DNA from: Oceaniglobus roseus
GTDB lineage: Bacteria > Pseudomonadota > Alphaproteobacteria > Rhodobacterales > Rhodobacteraceae
DNA: 46,648 bases
Assembly: GCF_002869745.1 (NCBI RefSeq)
Contig: NZ_PNOS01000039.1
Location: forward strand, 1-46,648
Reading direction: 5' to 3'
The notes below the pieces were generated by a model that saw only the letters and a list, made by a program, of their open reading frames with translations, was not told where the DNA came from and did no database searches. How positions within the stretch are numbered: the stretch's first letter is position 1; each line of letters begins with the position of its first letter. A program made the translations under genes and the position numbers. Shown piece after piece: positions 39,136-46,648 of the stretch.

Positions 39136-39163
39136 GGGGCGCGTCGGGAGACGCGCCCCTTTT
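39136..39163 (+). terminator. Intrinsic terminator after yqeY
   Basis: Perfect 10-bp stem GGGGCGCGTC (39136-39145) / GACGCGCCCC (39150-39159), loop GGGA, followed by TTTT and CG. It lies just before the stop of the convergent DUF2244 gene. Confidence 0.88.
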
Positions 39164-39168
39164 CGTTG

Positions 39169-39720
39169 TCAGAGCGGTGCGGACGGTCGCGGCAGGCGGC
39201 GCAAAAGGCGGTCGATGTCGCGGTGCAGCGCCTCGCGTTCTTCGGGGCTGAGGAAGGCGCCGAGTTCCACCTCGCGGCCCGCACCGGAGAGGGTGATGTA
39301 GTTCTCCACCGGGCCGCCGGTTTCGTGCAGCGTCAGGCGGACCCAGAAGGGGTTGGCGTCCCACCGCTGCTCGGTGCCGCGAGAATTGGTACGCACGATC
39401 TCGATCCGGTCGGACCAGAGCGTCAGGTCCTCGCGCAACGCACCGCTGGCGTAGGAGCGTTCGAGGGCGAACCACAGCAGCCAGATCGCGCCCATGGTGA
39501 AGGGCAGCAGCCCCCAGAGGATCGGCGAGCCGAGCAGGGGGATCACCGGGATCATGATCATCGTGAAGGCGAAGGCGATGACGCCCGCCATGCCCCGGCG
39601 CGGCAGCGAGCGGTGCGGCCAGAGCACGGCATGGGCCAGCGCACCGTCCCCTGCGGCATGGGAGAAGGCGCCGTCGGGCAGGGGCGTGTCCTGCGGTCGG
39701 CGGTCCCAGGTCAGCGGCAT
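39169..39720 (-). CDS. DUF2244 family membrane protein
   Basis: A 183-residue protein with two adjacent hydrophobic helices (about 43-80, including VIAFAFTMIMIPVI and LLPFTMGAIWLLWF) between an N-terminal HRSLPRRG segment and a C-terminal domain (DLTLWSDRIEIVRT ... FLSPEEREALHRDIDRLLRR). This layout is that of DUF2244, a family of unknown function often found beside cytochrome oxidase genes in alphaproteobacteria. Here it lies directly downstream of ctaD on the same strand, separated by a terminator. Start chosen at ATG 39720 where similarity begins; the frame extends further upstream. Confidence 0.85.
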   Translation of the reverse strand: MPLTWDRRPQDTPLPDGAFSHAAGDGALAHAVLWPHRSLPRRGMAGVIAFAFTMIMIPVIPLLGSPILWGLLPFTMGAIWLLWFALERSYASGALREDLTLWSDRIEIVRTNSRGTEQRWDANPFWVRLTLHETGGPVENYITLSGAGREVELGAFLSPEEREALHRDIDRLLRRLPRPSAPL

Positions 39721-39850
39721 CGGCGGGCTCTCGGCGGGGTCGGGGGCAGGGTGGATGGTGGCATCGGGAGGCGTTAGGGAAGTTCGGGTCCGGGCGCGAT
39801 GCGGTCGATTGACCGGGCCGGGGACGGGCGACGCCCGGCGGCGCAAGGAA

Positions 39851-39881
39851 AAGGGGGCCCGGCGTGTCGCAGGGCCCCCTT
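39851..39881 (-). terminator. Intrinsic terminator after ctaD
   Basis: AAGGGGGCCC and AGGGCCCCCTT form a 10-bp stem around an 11-base loop. On the minus strand the stem is followed by TTTTCC. It lies 65 bases downstream of the ctaD stop. Confidence 0.85.
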
Positions 39882-39946
39882 CCGGTCGTCTCGTGAGGGG
39901 CGGGCGGGCCGACGTGGCGGCCGCATCCCATCCCGGAGTCTGGCCC

Positions 39947-41620
39947 TCAGTGGCCGTGGGCGCGGTCCCAGTCGCTCTGCTTCGGGAGCTGCTCGAACGT
40001 GTGCTCCGGCGGGGGCGAGGGCAGGGTCCACTCCAGCGTGTCCGCGTATTCGTTCCAGGGGTTCGCCCCGGCCGTGCGCGGCACCTTGGCGATCACCCAG
40101 AAGATCGCGCCGATGAAGAACAGGAACGACGCGAAGGACAGGAAGGCCCCCCAGGACGACACGTAGTTCCAGGTCGCGAAGGCGTCCGGGTAATCGATGT
40201 AGCGGCGCGGCATGCCCTGGCGGCCCAGGAAGTGCTGCGGGAAGAAGGTGAGGTTGGCGCCGATGAAGAAGGCCCAGAAGTGCACCTTGCCGATCCACTC
40301 GGGGATCATCTTGCCGGTCATCTTGGGGAAGTAGAAGTAGATCCCGGCGAAGATGGCGAAGACGGCCCCGAGGCTCATCACGTAGTGGAAGTGCGCCACG
40401 ACGTAGTAGGTGTCGTGGTAGGCGCGGTCGATGCCGGCCTGGCTCAGCACGATGCCGGTCACGCCCCCGAGGGTGAACAGGAACAGGAAGCCGAAGGCCC
40501 AGAGCATCGGCGTCTTGAACTCGACCGAGCCGCCCCACATCGTCGCGATCCACGAGAAGATCTTCACGCCGGTGGGCACCGCGATGACCATGGTGGCCAG
40601 CATGAAATAGCTCTGCTGGGTCAGGGACATGCCGACGGTGTACATGTGGTGCGCCCACACGACGAAGCCGAGCGCGCCGATGGCGATCAGCGCCCAGACC
40701 ATCGGCAGGTAGCCGAAGATCGGCTTCCGGGCGAAGGTGGCGATGACGTGCGAGATGATGCCGAAGCCCGGCAGGATCACGATGTACACTTCCGGGTGGC
40801 CGAAGAACCACAGGATGTGCTGGTAGAGGATCGGATCGCCGCCGCCCGCGGGGTCGAAGAAGGTGGTCCCGAAGTTGCGGTCGGTCAGCAGCATGGTGAT
40901 GGCGCCGGCCAGCACGGGCAGGGACAGCAGGATCAGCCAGGAGGTGACGAAGATCGACCACGAGAACAGCGGCACCTTGAACAGGGTCATGCCGGGGGCG
41001 CGCATGTTCAGGAAGGTGGTGATCATGTTGATCGCGCCGAGGATCGACGAGGCGCCCGAGACGTGGACCGCGAAGATCGCGAGGTCGGTCGACCAGCCGC
41101 TTTCACGGGTCGAGAGCGGCGGATAGAGCACCCAGCCGATGCCCGAGCCGTTCTCGCCGTTGCCGCCCGGGGCGAAGACCGAGCAGATCAGCAGGGCCGA
41201 ACCGGCGACGAACAGCCAGAACGACAGGTTGTTCATCCGCGGGAAGGCCATGTCGGGGGCGCCGATCTGGAGCGGCATGAAGTAGTTGCCGAAGCCGCCG
41301 AACAGCGCCGGGATGACGACGAAGAACATCATCATGAGGCCGTGGCCGGTGATCAGCACGTTCCAGAGGTGGCCATTCGGCGTGCAGTTCTCGGTTGCGG
41401 TCGGGAACAGGCGCGCGCCTTCCATGCACATGTACTGCACCCCGGGGTGCATCAGCTCCATGCGCATGTAGACGGTGAAGGCAACCGAGATGAAGCCGAC
41501 GGCCCCGGCGGCGAAGAGGTACAGAATACCGATGTCTTTGTGGTTCGTGGACATGAACCAGCGGGTGAAGAACCCCCGCTCGTCGTGTCCGTGCTGGCCA
41601 TGTACGGCTGCGTCCGCCAT
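39947..41620 (-). CDS. ctaD: Cytochrome c oxidase subunit I, aa3 type
   Basis: Catalytic subunit of the terminal oxidase, carrying haem a and the haem a3-CuB centre, in the inner membrane. The 557-residue protein has twelve hydrophobic helices and every hallmark: [13 protein letters not shown] near the N-terminus, the low-spin haem His in [14 protein letters not shown], the CuB-ligand region [17 protein letters not shown] with the His-Tyr pair, the HH pair in [13 protein letters not shown], and the [18 protein letters not shown] haem-binding stretch. The K- and D-channel residues in these blocks look intact. Strong AGGAGG at 41627-41632. No other oxidase subunit is adjacent, which matches a stand-alone ctaD locus in relatives. 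Confidence 0.97.
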   Translation of the reverse strand: MADAAVHGQHGHDERGFFTRWFMSTNHKDIGILYLFAAGAVGFISVAFTVYMRMELMHPGVQYMCMEGARLFPTATENCTPNGHLWNVLITGHGLMMMFFVVIPALFGGFGNYFMPLQIGAPDMAFPRMNNLSFWLFVAGSALLICSVFAPGGNGENGSGIGWVLYPPLSTRESGWSTDLAIFAVHVSGASSILGAINMITTFLNMRAPGMTLFKVPLFSWSIFVTSWLILLSLPVLAGAITMLLTDRNFGTTFFDPAGGGDPILYQHILWFFGHPEVYIVILPGFGIISHVIATFARKPIFGYLPMVWALIAIGALGFVVWAHHMYTVGMSLTQQSYFMLATMVIAVPTGVKIFSWIATMWGGSVEFKTPMLWAFGFLFLFTLGGVTGIVLSQAGIDRAYHDTYYVVAHFHYVMSLGAVFAIFAGIYFYFPKMTGKMIPEWIGKVHFWAFFIGANLTFFPQHFLGRQGMPRRYIDYPDAFATWNYVSSWGAFLSFASFLFFIGAIFWVIAKVPRTAGANPWNEYADTLEWTLPSPPPEHTFEQLPKQSDWDRAHGH

Positions 41621-41802
41621 GTGTTGCCTCCTGGTTCCCGAAACTGTTGGCCCCCGCCGGATTGGAGTCGGCAGGGTTCGCTCCCGCTTTTAGCGGCATA
41701 TCGGGGACGGGGGCAATGTTGCGATCCGCCGCAGCGGCGGAAAAAATGTCGCGCCTTGAATATGTGGTCGGGCGGCGCCGGGGGAAAGGTCGGGGCGTGA
41801 AA

Positions 41803-41832
41803 ATCCCCCGGCCGCGGGAACGACCGGGGGGA
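41803..41832 (-). terminator. Terminator-like hairpin after the 23-codon ORF
   Basis: TCCCCCGG (41804-41811) pairs with CCGGGGGGA (41824-41832) around a 12-base loop; on the minus strand it is followed by TTTTCA. It lies 22 bases beyond the stop of the small ORF and upstream of ctaD, so a short independent transcript could end here. Confidence 0.65.
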
Positions 41833-41854
41833 GCTGCCCGATGGCGGGCGTGCG

Positions 41855-41926
41855 TCAGATAAAGAGCGCCGAGGCGGCAGCCATGCCGAAGGCGAGGCTG
41901 GCGAGGAAAAGGGAGGCAGTATACAT
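41855..41926 (-). CDS. Possible 23-residue membrane peptide
   Basis: ATG 41926 opens a 23-codon frame that reads MYTASLFLASLAFGMAAASA and ends LFI, almost one complete transmembrane helix. The gene lies between lipB and ctaD on their strand, 91 bases after the lipB stop, and a terminator-like hairpin follows it. The Shine-Dalgarno is weak. A hydrophobic peptide of this size upstream of ctaD could be a minor oxidase-associated subunit, but that is inference from position. The rest of 41621-42016 holds short inverted repeats (for example CCGCT-TTT-AGCGG at about 41686) and no other gene. Confidence 0.4.
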   Translation of the reverse strand: MYTASLFLASLAFGMAAASALFI

Positions 41927-42016
41927 TTCAGGTCCGAAGGGTTTGGTCACTCTGGTAATGATCAGAGGTTAACCCCGCCGCCGCCGCCCCGCGATGGCGG
42001 TTTTCCTTACCTTGGG

Positions 42017-42700
42017 TCAGCCCGTCGCAGCCGACCTGCCGAACACCTGGCCGAAGCTTCTGCGCAGGGCGAGGTCCAGATCCTCCATCGTCACCGGCAG
42101 GCCGAGGTCGACGAGGCTGGTCACGCCGTGTTCGCGGATGCCGCAGGGCACGATCCCGTCGAAATGGGAAAGGTCCGGCTCAACGTTGATCGAGATGCCG
42201 TGGAAGCTGACCCATTTCCTGAGGCGGATGCCGATGGCGGCGATCTTGTCCTCGCGCAGGGCGCCGCCGGGGCCGCGGGGCTTTTCCGGACGTTCCACCC
42301 AGACGCCGACGCGACCCTCGCGGATCAGCCCCGTGACGTTGAACTCGGCCAGCGCGGCGATCACCCAGGCCTCGAGGTCCTGCACGAACCGGCGAACGTC
42401 GCGGCCGCGCGCGGCGACGTCGAGCATGACGTAGACCACCCGCTGCCCGGGGCCGTGGTAGGTGTACTGCCCGCCGCGCTTCGCCGTGTAGACCGGGAAG
42501 CGGTCGGGATCGGTCAGGTCGCGGGGATCGGCGCTGGTGCCCGCGGTGTAGAGCGGGGGGTGTTCGAGCAGCCAGAGGGTTTCGGGATGGGTGCCCGCGC
42601 GGATGCCCTCGGCGATCTCCTCCATCCGGGCAAGCGCCTCGGGGTAGGGAACGGGAGAGTCGGAGGTGATCCAGAGCGGGCGGTCGCGGTCGGGGATCAT
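42017..42700 (-). CDS. lipB: Lipoyl (octanoyl) transferase LipB
   Basis: Transfers octanoyl groups from acyl carrier protein to lipoyl domains of 2-oxoacid dehydrogenases and the glycine cleavage H protein. The 227-residue protein has [20 protein letters not shown], the catalytic Lys in [17 protein letters not shown] and the catalytic Cys in [17 protein letters not shown]. Length and order are normal. It is divergent from the peptidoglycan-binding protein gene. LipA is not in the window. Confidence 0.96.
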   Translation of the reverse strand: MIPDRDRPLWITSDSPVPYPEALARMEEIAEGIRAGTHPETLWLLEHPPLYTAGTSADPRDLTDPDRFPVYTAKRGGQYTYHGPGQRVVYVMLDVAARGRDVRRFVQDLEAWVIAALAEFNVTGLIREGRVGVWVERPEKPRGPGGALREDKIAAIGIRLRKWVSFHGISINVEPDLSHFDGIVPCGIREHGVTSLVDLGLPVTMEDLDLALRRSFGQVFGRSAATG

Positions 42701-42826
42701 CTCGGAAGCGCTCCTGCACGGCCGGAACGGGAAGGAAAGTCGGGTTGCCCATGATTTGGGCTTCGGAAAAGTTCCCGATCCATGTTACCTTCACGCAGAT
42801 TTGTTAAGGTCCATCGGAGCACTGCC

Positions 42827-44200
42827 ATGTTTCACAAAACCCTTCTCACCACCACCCTTGCCGCCTCCCTCGTCGCCGTCCCGGTGAGCCGCGTCCAGGC
42901 CGACGCCGGCGATTTCCTGGGCGGGCTCGCCGTCGGCGTCATCGGCAGCGCGGTCGCGCGCGACATCCAGCGCAAGAACCAGGCCAAGCGGTACTACCGC
43001 AGCAGCCCGGCGAAGAAGGTCTATCGCAAGCCCTCGATCCCGTCGACCGCGGAAGGGCGGCAGATCCAGTCGTCGCTGAACTACTTCGGCTTCAACGCGG
43101 GCACCGTCGACGGCCAGCTCGGCCGCAGGTCGCGCGAGGCGGTCTCGGCCTACCAGGGCTACATGGGCTATCCGGTGACCGGAGAGCTGACGAGCTTCGA
43201 GCAGAACCTGCTGATCTCGTCCTACAACCGCGCCCAGGCGGGCGGATACGCAACGCAGCAGCAGGTCGCGGCGACGCCGGACGGGGTGCGGGGGCTGCTG
43301 AAGACCTACCGCGCCGAGATGGCGGGCGGCGCCCCGGCCACCGTGCCGCAGACGACCGTGGTGGTCGCACCGGCGGCCCCCCCGGCGGTCGCGGCGCCGG
43401 TCGCCGCGGCGCCCAGCACGCTGACCACCACGACGACCACGGTGACGGCGCTTGGCGCCACCGCAGCCGCGGCCGCGCCGAAGGGCGGGCTGACCAACCT
43501 CTTCGGCGGGCAGAACTCGGCCAGGCTGTCGCTCGCCTCCCACTGCAACACGGTCAGCCTGCTGACCAGCACCAACGGCGGCTTCACGACGGTGTCGACC
43601 ATGTCGGACCCGAACGTGGTGCTGAACGAGCAGTTCTGCCTCGCCCGCACCTACGCCATCGCCGATGGCGAACGGCTGGCCCAGGGGCTGCCCGCGACGC
43701 AGGAGCAGATCGCAGAGCACTGCGCCGCCTACGGCGAGCAGATGCGCCCCCATGTCGCCGCGCTGGCGGTGAAGAGCCGCGAGGAGGTGGTGCGCGACGT
43801 GTCCTCCTTCGTGCTCGGCACCGGCATCTCGACCCAGGACCTGGCGGCGACGGCGAAGGTCTGCCTGTCGAACGGCTACCGGATCGACGATCTGGACGAG
43901 GCGCTCGGCTCGGCCCTGATCCTGGTAAGCCTCGGGCAGGCCGGATATGGCGAGCTGATGGGACACCACCTGTCCCAGGGATTCGGCACCGCGAAGCGCG
44001 CCGACCTCGCGGCGGCCTGGTATGATTCGGGGCTGGAGGGCGCGACCACCCAGGCCGTCTTCGCCCCGGGCCAGCCCGAGCGGGTGGAACTGCTGCGCAA
44101 GGCGTCGACCACGCTCCAGTCCGGCGGCGCGGCCAGCCTGCCCGCGGCGATCGTGCCGCAGAAGGCATCGAGCCTGCCGACCTTCTCGGCCCAGCCCTGA
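42827..44200 (+). CDS. Secreted peptidoglycan-binding domain protein
   Basis: A 457-residue exported protein. A signal peptide (1-25, MFHKTLLTTTLAASLVAVPV...VQA) is followed by a Gly-rich segment (GDFLGGLAVGVIGSAVARD), a basic stretch, a peptidoglycan-binding domain of PG_binding_1 type (about 75-135: GRQIQSSLNYFGFNAGTVDGQLGRRSREAV), a Thr/Ala/Pro-rich linker (about 180-225) and an unassigned C-terminal domain (about 240-455) with three conserved-looking Cys. No hydrolase motif is visible, so it may be structural. CGGAGC precedes ATG 42827. A GC-rich hairpin with TTCG loop (about 44207-44234) follows the stop, without a T-run. Confidence 0.85.
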   Translation: MFHKTLLTTTLAASLVAVPVSRVQADAGDFLGGLAVGVIGSAVARDIQRKNQAKRYYRSSPAKKVYRKPSIPSTAEGRQIQSSLNYFGFNAGTVDGQLGRRSREAVSAYQGYMGYPVTGELTSFEQNLLISSYNRAQAGGYATQQQVAATPDGVRGLLKTYRAEMAGGAPATVPQTTVVVAPAAPPAVAAPVAAAPSTLTTTTTTVTALGATAAAAAPKGGLTNLFGGQNSARLSLASHCNTVSLLTSTNGGFTTVSTMSDPNVVLNEQFCLARTYAIADGERLAQGLPATQEQIAEHCAAYGEQMRPHVAALAVKSREEVVRDVSSFVLGTGISTQDLAATAKVCLSNGYRIDDLDEALGSALILVSLGQAGYGELMGHHLSQGFGTAKRADLAAAWYDSGLEGATTQAVFAPGQPERVELLRKASTTLQSGGAASLPAAIVPQKASSLPTFSAQP

Positions 44201-44293
44201 TCCGAGTGCATGCCGGGGCTTCGGCTGCGGCGTGCAAGAAAGCTCTTCACATTGGCGGCGGGTTATTCTAGACCCCCGCCATGCCAAGACAGT

Positions 44294-44379
44294 GCGGTCG
44301 TGGCGGAATGGTAGACGCGCAGCGTTGAGGTCGCTGTGGGGTAACTCCCGTGGAAGTTCGAGTCTTCTCGACCGCACCA
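44294..44379 (+). tRNA. tRNA-Leu (GAG)
   Basis: An 86-base class II tRNA. Acceptor GCGGTCG (44294-44300) pairs with CGACCGC (44369-44375), discriminator A, CCA encoded. Anticodon stem CAGCG/CGCTG encloses TTGAGGT, giving anticodon GAG (Leu codon CUC). A long variable arm (TGTGGGGTAACTCCCGT) and a T loop GTTCGAGTC fit leucine. An AAAAAA run follows. It is the last core-like feature before the accessory end of the window. Confidence 0.95.
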
Positions 44380-44785
44380 AAAAAGATTGCTTGCTGCCTG
44401 TTTGAAGAAGACAGGCTCTCGATCCGCATAGACTTGATCCCCAAGGCGATCCTCCACCGGAAGTGTTACGAGGCGAACCGGGTACATCGACGCGAGTCGG
44501 TCGGCTGAGGACAGGTAATGTGGTGGGTCGCTCGACAGCAGCCTTAAGCGTGGTCTGGTTGGGCCGCACCCACAAGTCGGTAACTCCTGAGTTCATTTCG
44601 ATGCAACGCAGACCCTTCGACTGCGGACCTCTCCATTTTTGCCACCCTGCTCGTCGTGCCGACTGCGGGTCGGAACGCAGCGGAAGACATTGGCTGTGAA
44701 CAGGAATGCATAACTAGGGTCAGGACCTGCACCGGTCACGCCGCCGCCCCCGGGTCACGCAGAGATCAGGTGCGGTAAACGGAAA
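44380..44785. other. Gene-free spacer of lower GC content downstream of tRNA-Leu
   Basis: I see no gene with supporting signals in these 406 bases. A hairpin GCCTGT/ACAGGC lies at about 44395-44415. Hand counts of three 60-base lines give about 55% GC (44401-44460), 48% (44581-44640) and 65% (44641-44700), low against the roughly 65-70% impression of the rest. Short frames on both strands lack ribosome-binding sites and recognisable protein sequence. The position, beside a tRNA 3' end and before mobile sequence, suggests decayed acquired DNA. Confidence 0.5.
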
Positions 44786-44811
44786 GCACCGGCGGGATGT
44801 CCCGCCGGTGC
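44786..44811 (-). terminator. Intrinsic terminator of the RTX gene
   Basis: A 12-bp perfect stem GCACCGGCGGGA / TCCCGCCGGTGC around TG (44786-44811). On the minus strand it is followed by TTTCCGTTT. It lies 43 bases after the RTX stop. Confidence 0.8.
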
Positions 44812-44853
44812 CGTGGTTGCCTTGTGGCGAGATGCGTTGCAGCCGTGAGCCGG

Positions 44854-46521
44854 TCAGAAGATGGAGATGTTGTCCACCAGGTCCTGCGTGCTGGTCTGGC
44901 CGTCGAGCCAAAGGATGTCACCGCCACCGAAGTCGAAGCGCACGCTGCCCGCGACCACCGACGCATAGGTGTCGACCACCTGCTGGGCGGTCAAGGTCCC
45001 GCTCCAGAGCAGATCGTCGAGTGCGATCACATCCTCGGCGTCGTTGTAATCGGTGACAAAATCAAGATCCGCGCCGAGAGAGAACGCGAAGCGGTCGCCC
45101 TGGTTGCCGCCGGTCAGCGTATCGTTGCCGCTATCGCCGGACAGGGTGTCCGCACCATTGCCGCCCAGCAGCACGTCGTTGCCGCTGCCACCAAACAAAA
45201 AGTCGCTGCCGCCGCCGCCGTCCAGCAGATCTCTGCCGTTTTCGCCGAAAATGAAGTCGTCGCCGAAATTGCCGATCAGTGTGTCGTTGTTGTTGCCTCC
45301 GAACATGAGATCGTTGTCGCCGCCACCATCCATGCTGTCGTTGCCGATGCCGCCGCTCATCAGGTCGTTCCCGGTCCCGCCCAGCATCGTGTCGGCCTGC
45401 TGGTCACCGTTCATCGTATCGTTGCCGCTGCCGCCATCCATGAAGTCGAACCCGAAGTTCCCGATCATGGAATCGTTGCCGGCGCCGCCGAGGATGGTGT
45501 CGTTGGCCACGCCGCCGTCCAGGGTGTCGTCGCCATTGCCGCCGTCGATGCTGTCGAAGCCGAACGACCCGTCGATGACGTCGTTCTGGTCGCCGCCGAA
45601 GATGGTATCCTGGTCGCCGCCGCCGTTCAGGTTGTCCTCGCCCGCGCCGCCATAGATCAGGTCGTTGCCCTGCTGGCCCAGAACGCTGTCCGCTCCCTCG
45701 TCACCGCTGATGGTGTCGGACCCGTTGAAGCCGCGCATGCTGTCGTCGCCGATGCCGCCCGACAGGCTGTCGCGGTCCAGGCCGCCATCCATCGTGTCGT
45801 TGCCGTTGCCGCCGATCAGCGTGTCGTTGCCGCCCTGACCCAGCAGCAGGTCGTCGCCGAAGGAGCCGTCCAGCACGTCGGCCTGATCGCCGCCGCGGAT
45901 GTCGTCGTTCTGGCCGCCGCCGTTCAGGCTGTCGAAGCCCGCGCCGCCGACCAGCGTGTCCGCGCCGGCGTAGCCGAAGGCGGTGTCGTTGCCGTCGCCG
46001 CCGAACATCGCGTTGGCGCCGTCGCCGCCGAACATCGCGTCGTTTCCGGCCTCGCCGCTCAGGGTGTCGTTGCCCTCGTTCGCCGACAGCACGTCGTTGC
46101 CGACGCCACCCTCCAGCTTGTCGTCGCCGGCGCCCCCGGCCAGCGTGTCGTCGCCGCCGTTGCCGACGATGCTGTCGTTCGCGACGCTGCCGATGACCGT
46201 TGCCGCGTCATCGCCGCTGAGGATCCGGATCACGCTGGCGGGGTTGGTCGCGGCGGGCGGAACGTAGGCCAGGCCGCTGAGGTCCAGATCGGTCTGGTCC
46301 GACAGTTCGATGGTCAGGTCATATGCCGCACCTGTGCTTGAAACGATGGAGAGAGTGTCGAACTGCCATTGCGAGGCCAGGAAGATGGCGCTGACATTGC
46401 TCAAGCCCGGAACAATGGCCAGGGTTTCGAACCCGGTCACGACGGAGGTGCGAAAATCGTAGCTGGCGACCGGGGCGTTCTTGCCGTCTGGCCCGAAGAT
46501 ATCCCGCGGGGCGTTGCTGAC
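44854..46521 (-). pseudogene. RTX calcium-binding repeat protein, 5' end replaced by an IS end
   Basis: About 555 codons of a secreted-type RTX protein remain. A non-repetitive N-terminal part of about 100 residues (SNAPRDIFGPDG ... DLSGLAYVPPA) is followed by about 40 glycine/aspartate nonapeptides of the GGxGxDxux calcium-binding kind (roughly 46218-45091), then a 78-residue C-terminal part ending LVDNISIF, the hydrophobic end expected of a type I secretion signal. The frame continues rightward past 46521 into IS sequence, reaching a GTG at 46599 with no ribosome-binding site, so the native start has been separated. No ABC exporter gene is in view. Expression from an IS-borne promoter cannot be excluded. 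Confidence 0.8.
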
Positions 46522-46648
46522 TGTTGATTTCCAGTGAGAAGTGACCCGGGTGAGCGCCTGATTTCCATTGAGATTTGACCCATGTGACCCTTCCCCCACG
46601 GCACTGCGCCACGGGGGACAACGGAGTGATCCACATGGGACTTTTGAA
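46522..46648 (+). mobile_element. Left end of an IS21-family insertion sequence (partial)
   Basis: From TGTTGATTTCC at 46522 the sequence has two copies of a 23-bp subterminal repeat (TGATTTCCA.TGAGA..TGACCC, 46525-46547 and 46559-46581), a layout typical of IS21 elements, where transposase binds multiple end repeats. A transposase-like start follows at 46635. The rest, including istA, istB and the right end, lies beyond the window. Confidence 0.75.
46635..46648 (+). CDS. istA: Start of IS21 transposase IstA (first four codons)
   Basis: ATG 46635, preceded by CGGAG at 46622-46626, encodes MGLL and then leaves the window. From memory, IS21-type IstA proteins of this group begin MGLL(N)MIRR. 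The call rests mainly on the IS21-like end repeats just upstream. Confidence 0.55.

Noticed and set aside
41728-41751. TCCGCCGC-A-GCGGCGGA palindrome followed by AAAAAA upstream of ctaD.
   Set aside because: On the minus strand the T-run precedes the stem, and on the plus strand the stem is followed by A residues, so it is not a terminator for either direction.
44463-44732. Short overlapping frames on both strands in the spacer after tRNA-Leu (78 and 62 codons).
   Set aside because: No Shine-Dalgarno, no hydrophobic or conserved pattern, and the two frames overlap each other. TAGGGTCAGGACC at about 44713 faintly recalls ends of insertion sequences, but I could not find a matching partner end.
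44797-46341. A 514-codon plus-strand frame opposite the RTX repeats, with a Val/Ala-rich repetitive translation.
   Set aside because: The repetitive translation is the mirror of the nonapeptide array. It has no ribosome-binding site or recognisable domain, while the minus strand gives a textbook RTX protein.

Overview
The window reads as chromosomal DNA of a high-GC alphaproteobacterium of the Rhodobacteraceae type. Protein sequences point there (aa3 oxidase subunit I of Paracoccus/Rhodobacter style, DUF2842, DUF2244 and a 173-residue protein lodged in the glycyl-tRNA synthetase operon), as does the SAM-II-type riboswitch on a methionine gene. Placement is from recognition of protein families, not from a database search. 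Almost all of 1-44380 is densely packed housekeeping sequence. The last 2.3 kb, beyond a tRNA-Leu gene, looks accessory.

Layout. 1-5300: end of a large acidic protein, DUF2842, purA and a hybrid PAS histidine kinase. 5300-9300: secG, pyrG, a truncated alpha/beta hydrolase remnant, then a SAM-II riboswitch with terminator in front of metZ. 9489-15626: folE2, trkH, a coupled thiamine-diphosphate enzyme, and on the other strand a secreted trypsin-fold protein that has lost all three catalytic residues. 15735-20229: glyQ, an FkbM methyltransferase, a DUF6446-type protein and glyS from one promoter. 20316-23928: a pyruvate phosphate dikinase-like protein with an eroded ATP-grasp half, a palindrome between direct repeats, and a SleB-type hydrolase. 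24002-29304: folB (with an extra domain), folP, glmM, then an NDH-2 with a cyclic-nucleotide-binding domain and a small membrane protein. 29377-35359: ilvC facing away from two tandem Lrp/AsnC regulators and a class V aminotransferase; UbiH-type hydroxylase, pyrimidine 5'-nucleotidase, GntR regulator. 35307-41926: an MshEN-glycosyltransferase fusion, carA, yqeY, DUF2244, ctaD and a possible 23-residue peptide gene. 42017-44379: lipB, a secreted peptidoglycan-binding protein, tRNA-Leu(GAG). 44380-46648: low-information spacer, an RTX protein gene cut at its 5' end, and the left end of an IS21-family element.

Functional themes: nucleotide synthesis (purA, pyrG, carA, pyrimidine nucleotidase), folate (folE2, folB, folP), amino acids (metZ, ilvC), respiration (NDH-2, ctaD, UbiH), envelope (glmM, SleB, peptidoglycan-binding proteins, glycosyltransferase) and translation (glyQS, tRNA-Leu). 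Nothing here looks like a defence system, CRISPR array, prophage or biosynthetic cluster. The less ordinary items are the domain fusions that put nucleotide sensors on enzymes (MshEN on a glycosyltransferase, cNMP fold on NDH-2), two enzymes apparently decayed into non-catalytic relatives, an apparent Shine-Dalgarno-masking hairpin, and the IS/RTX junction.
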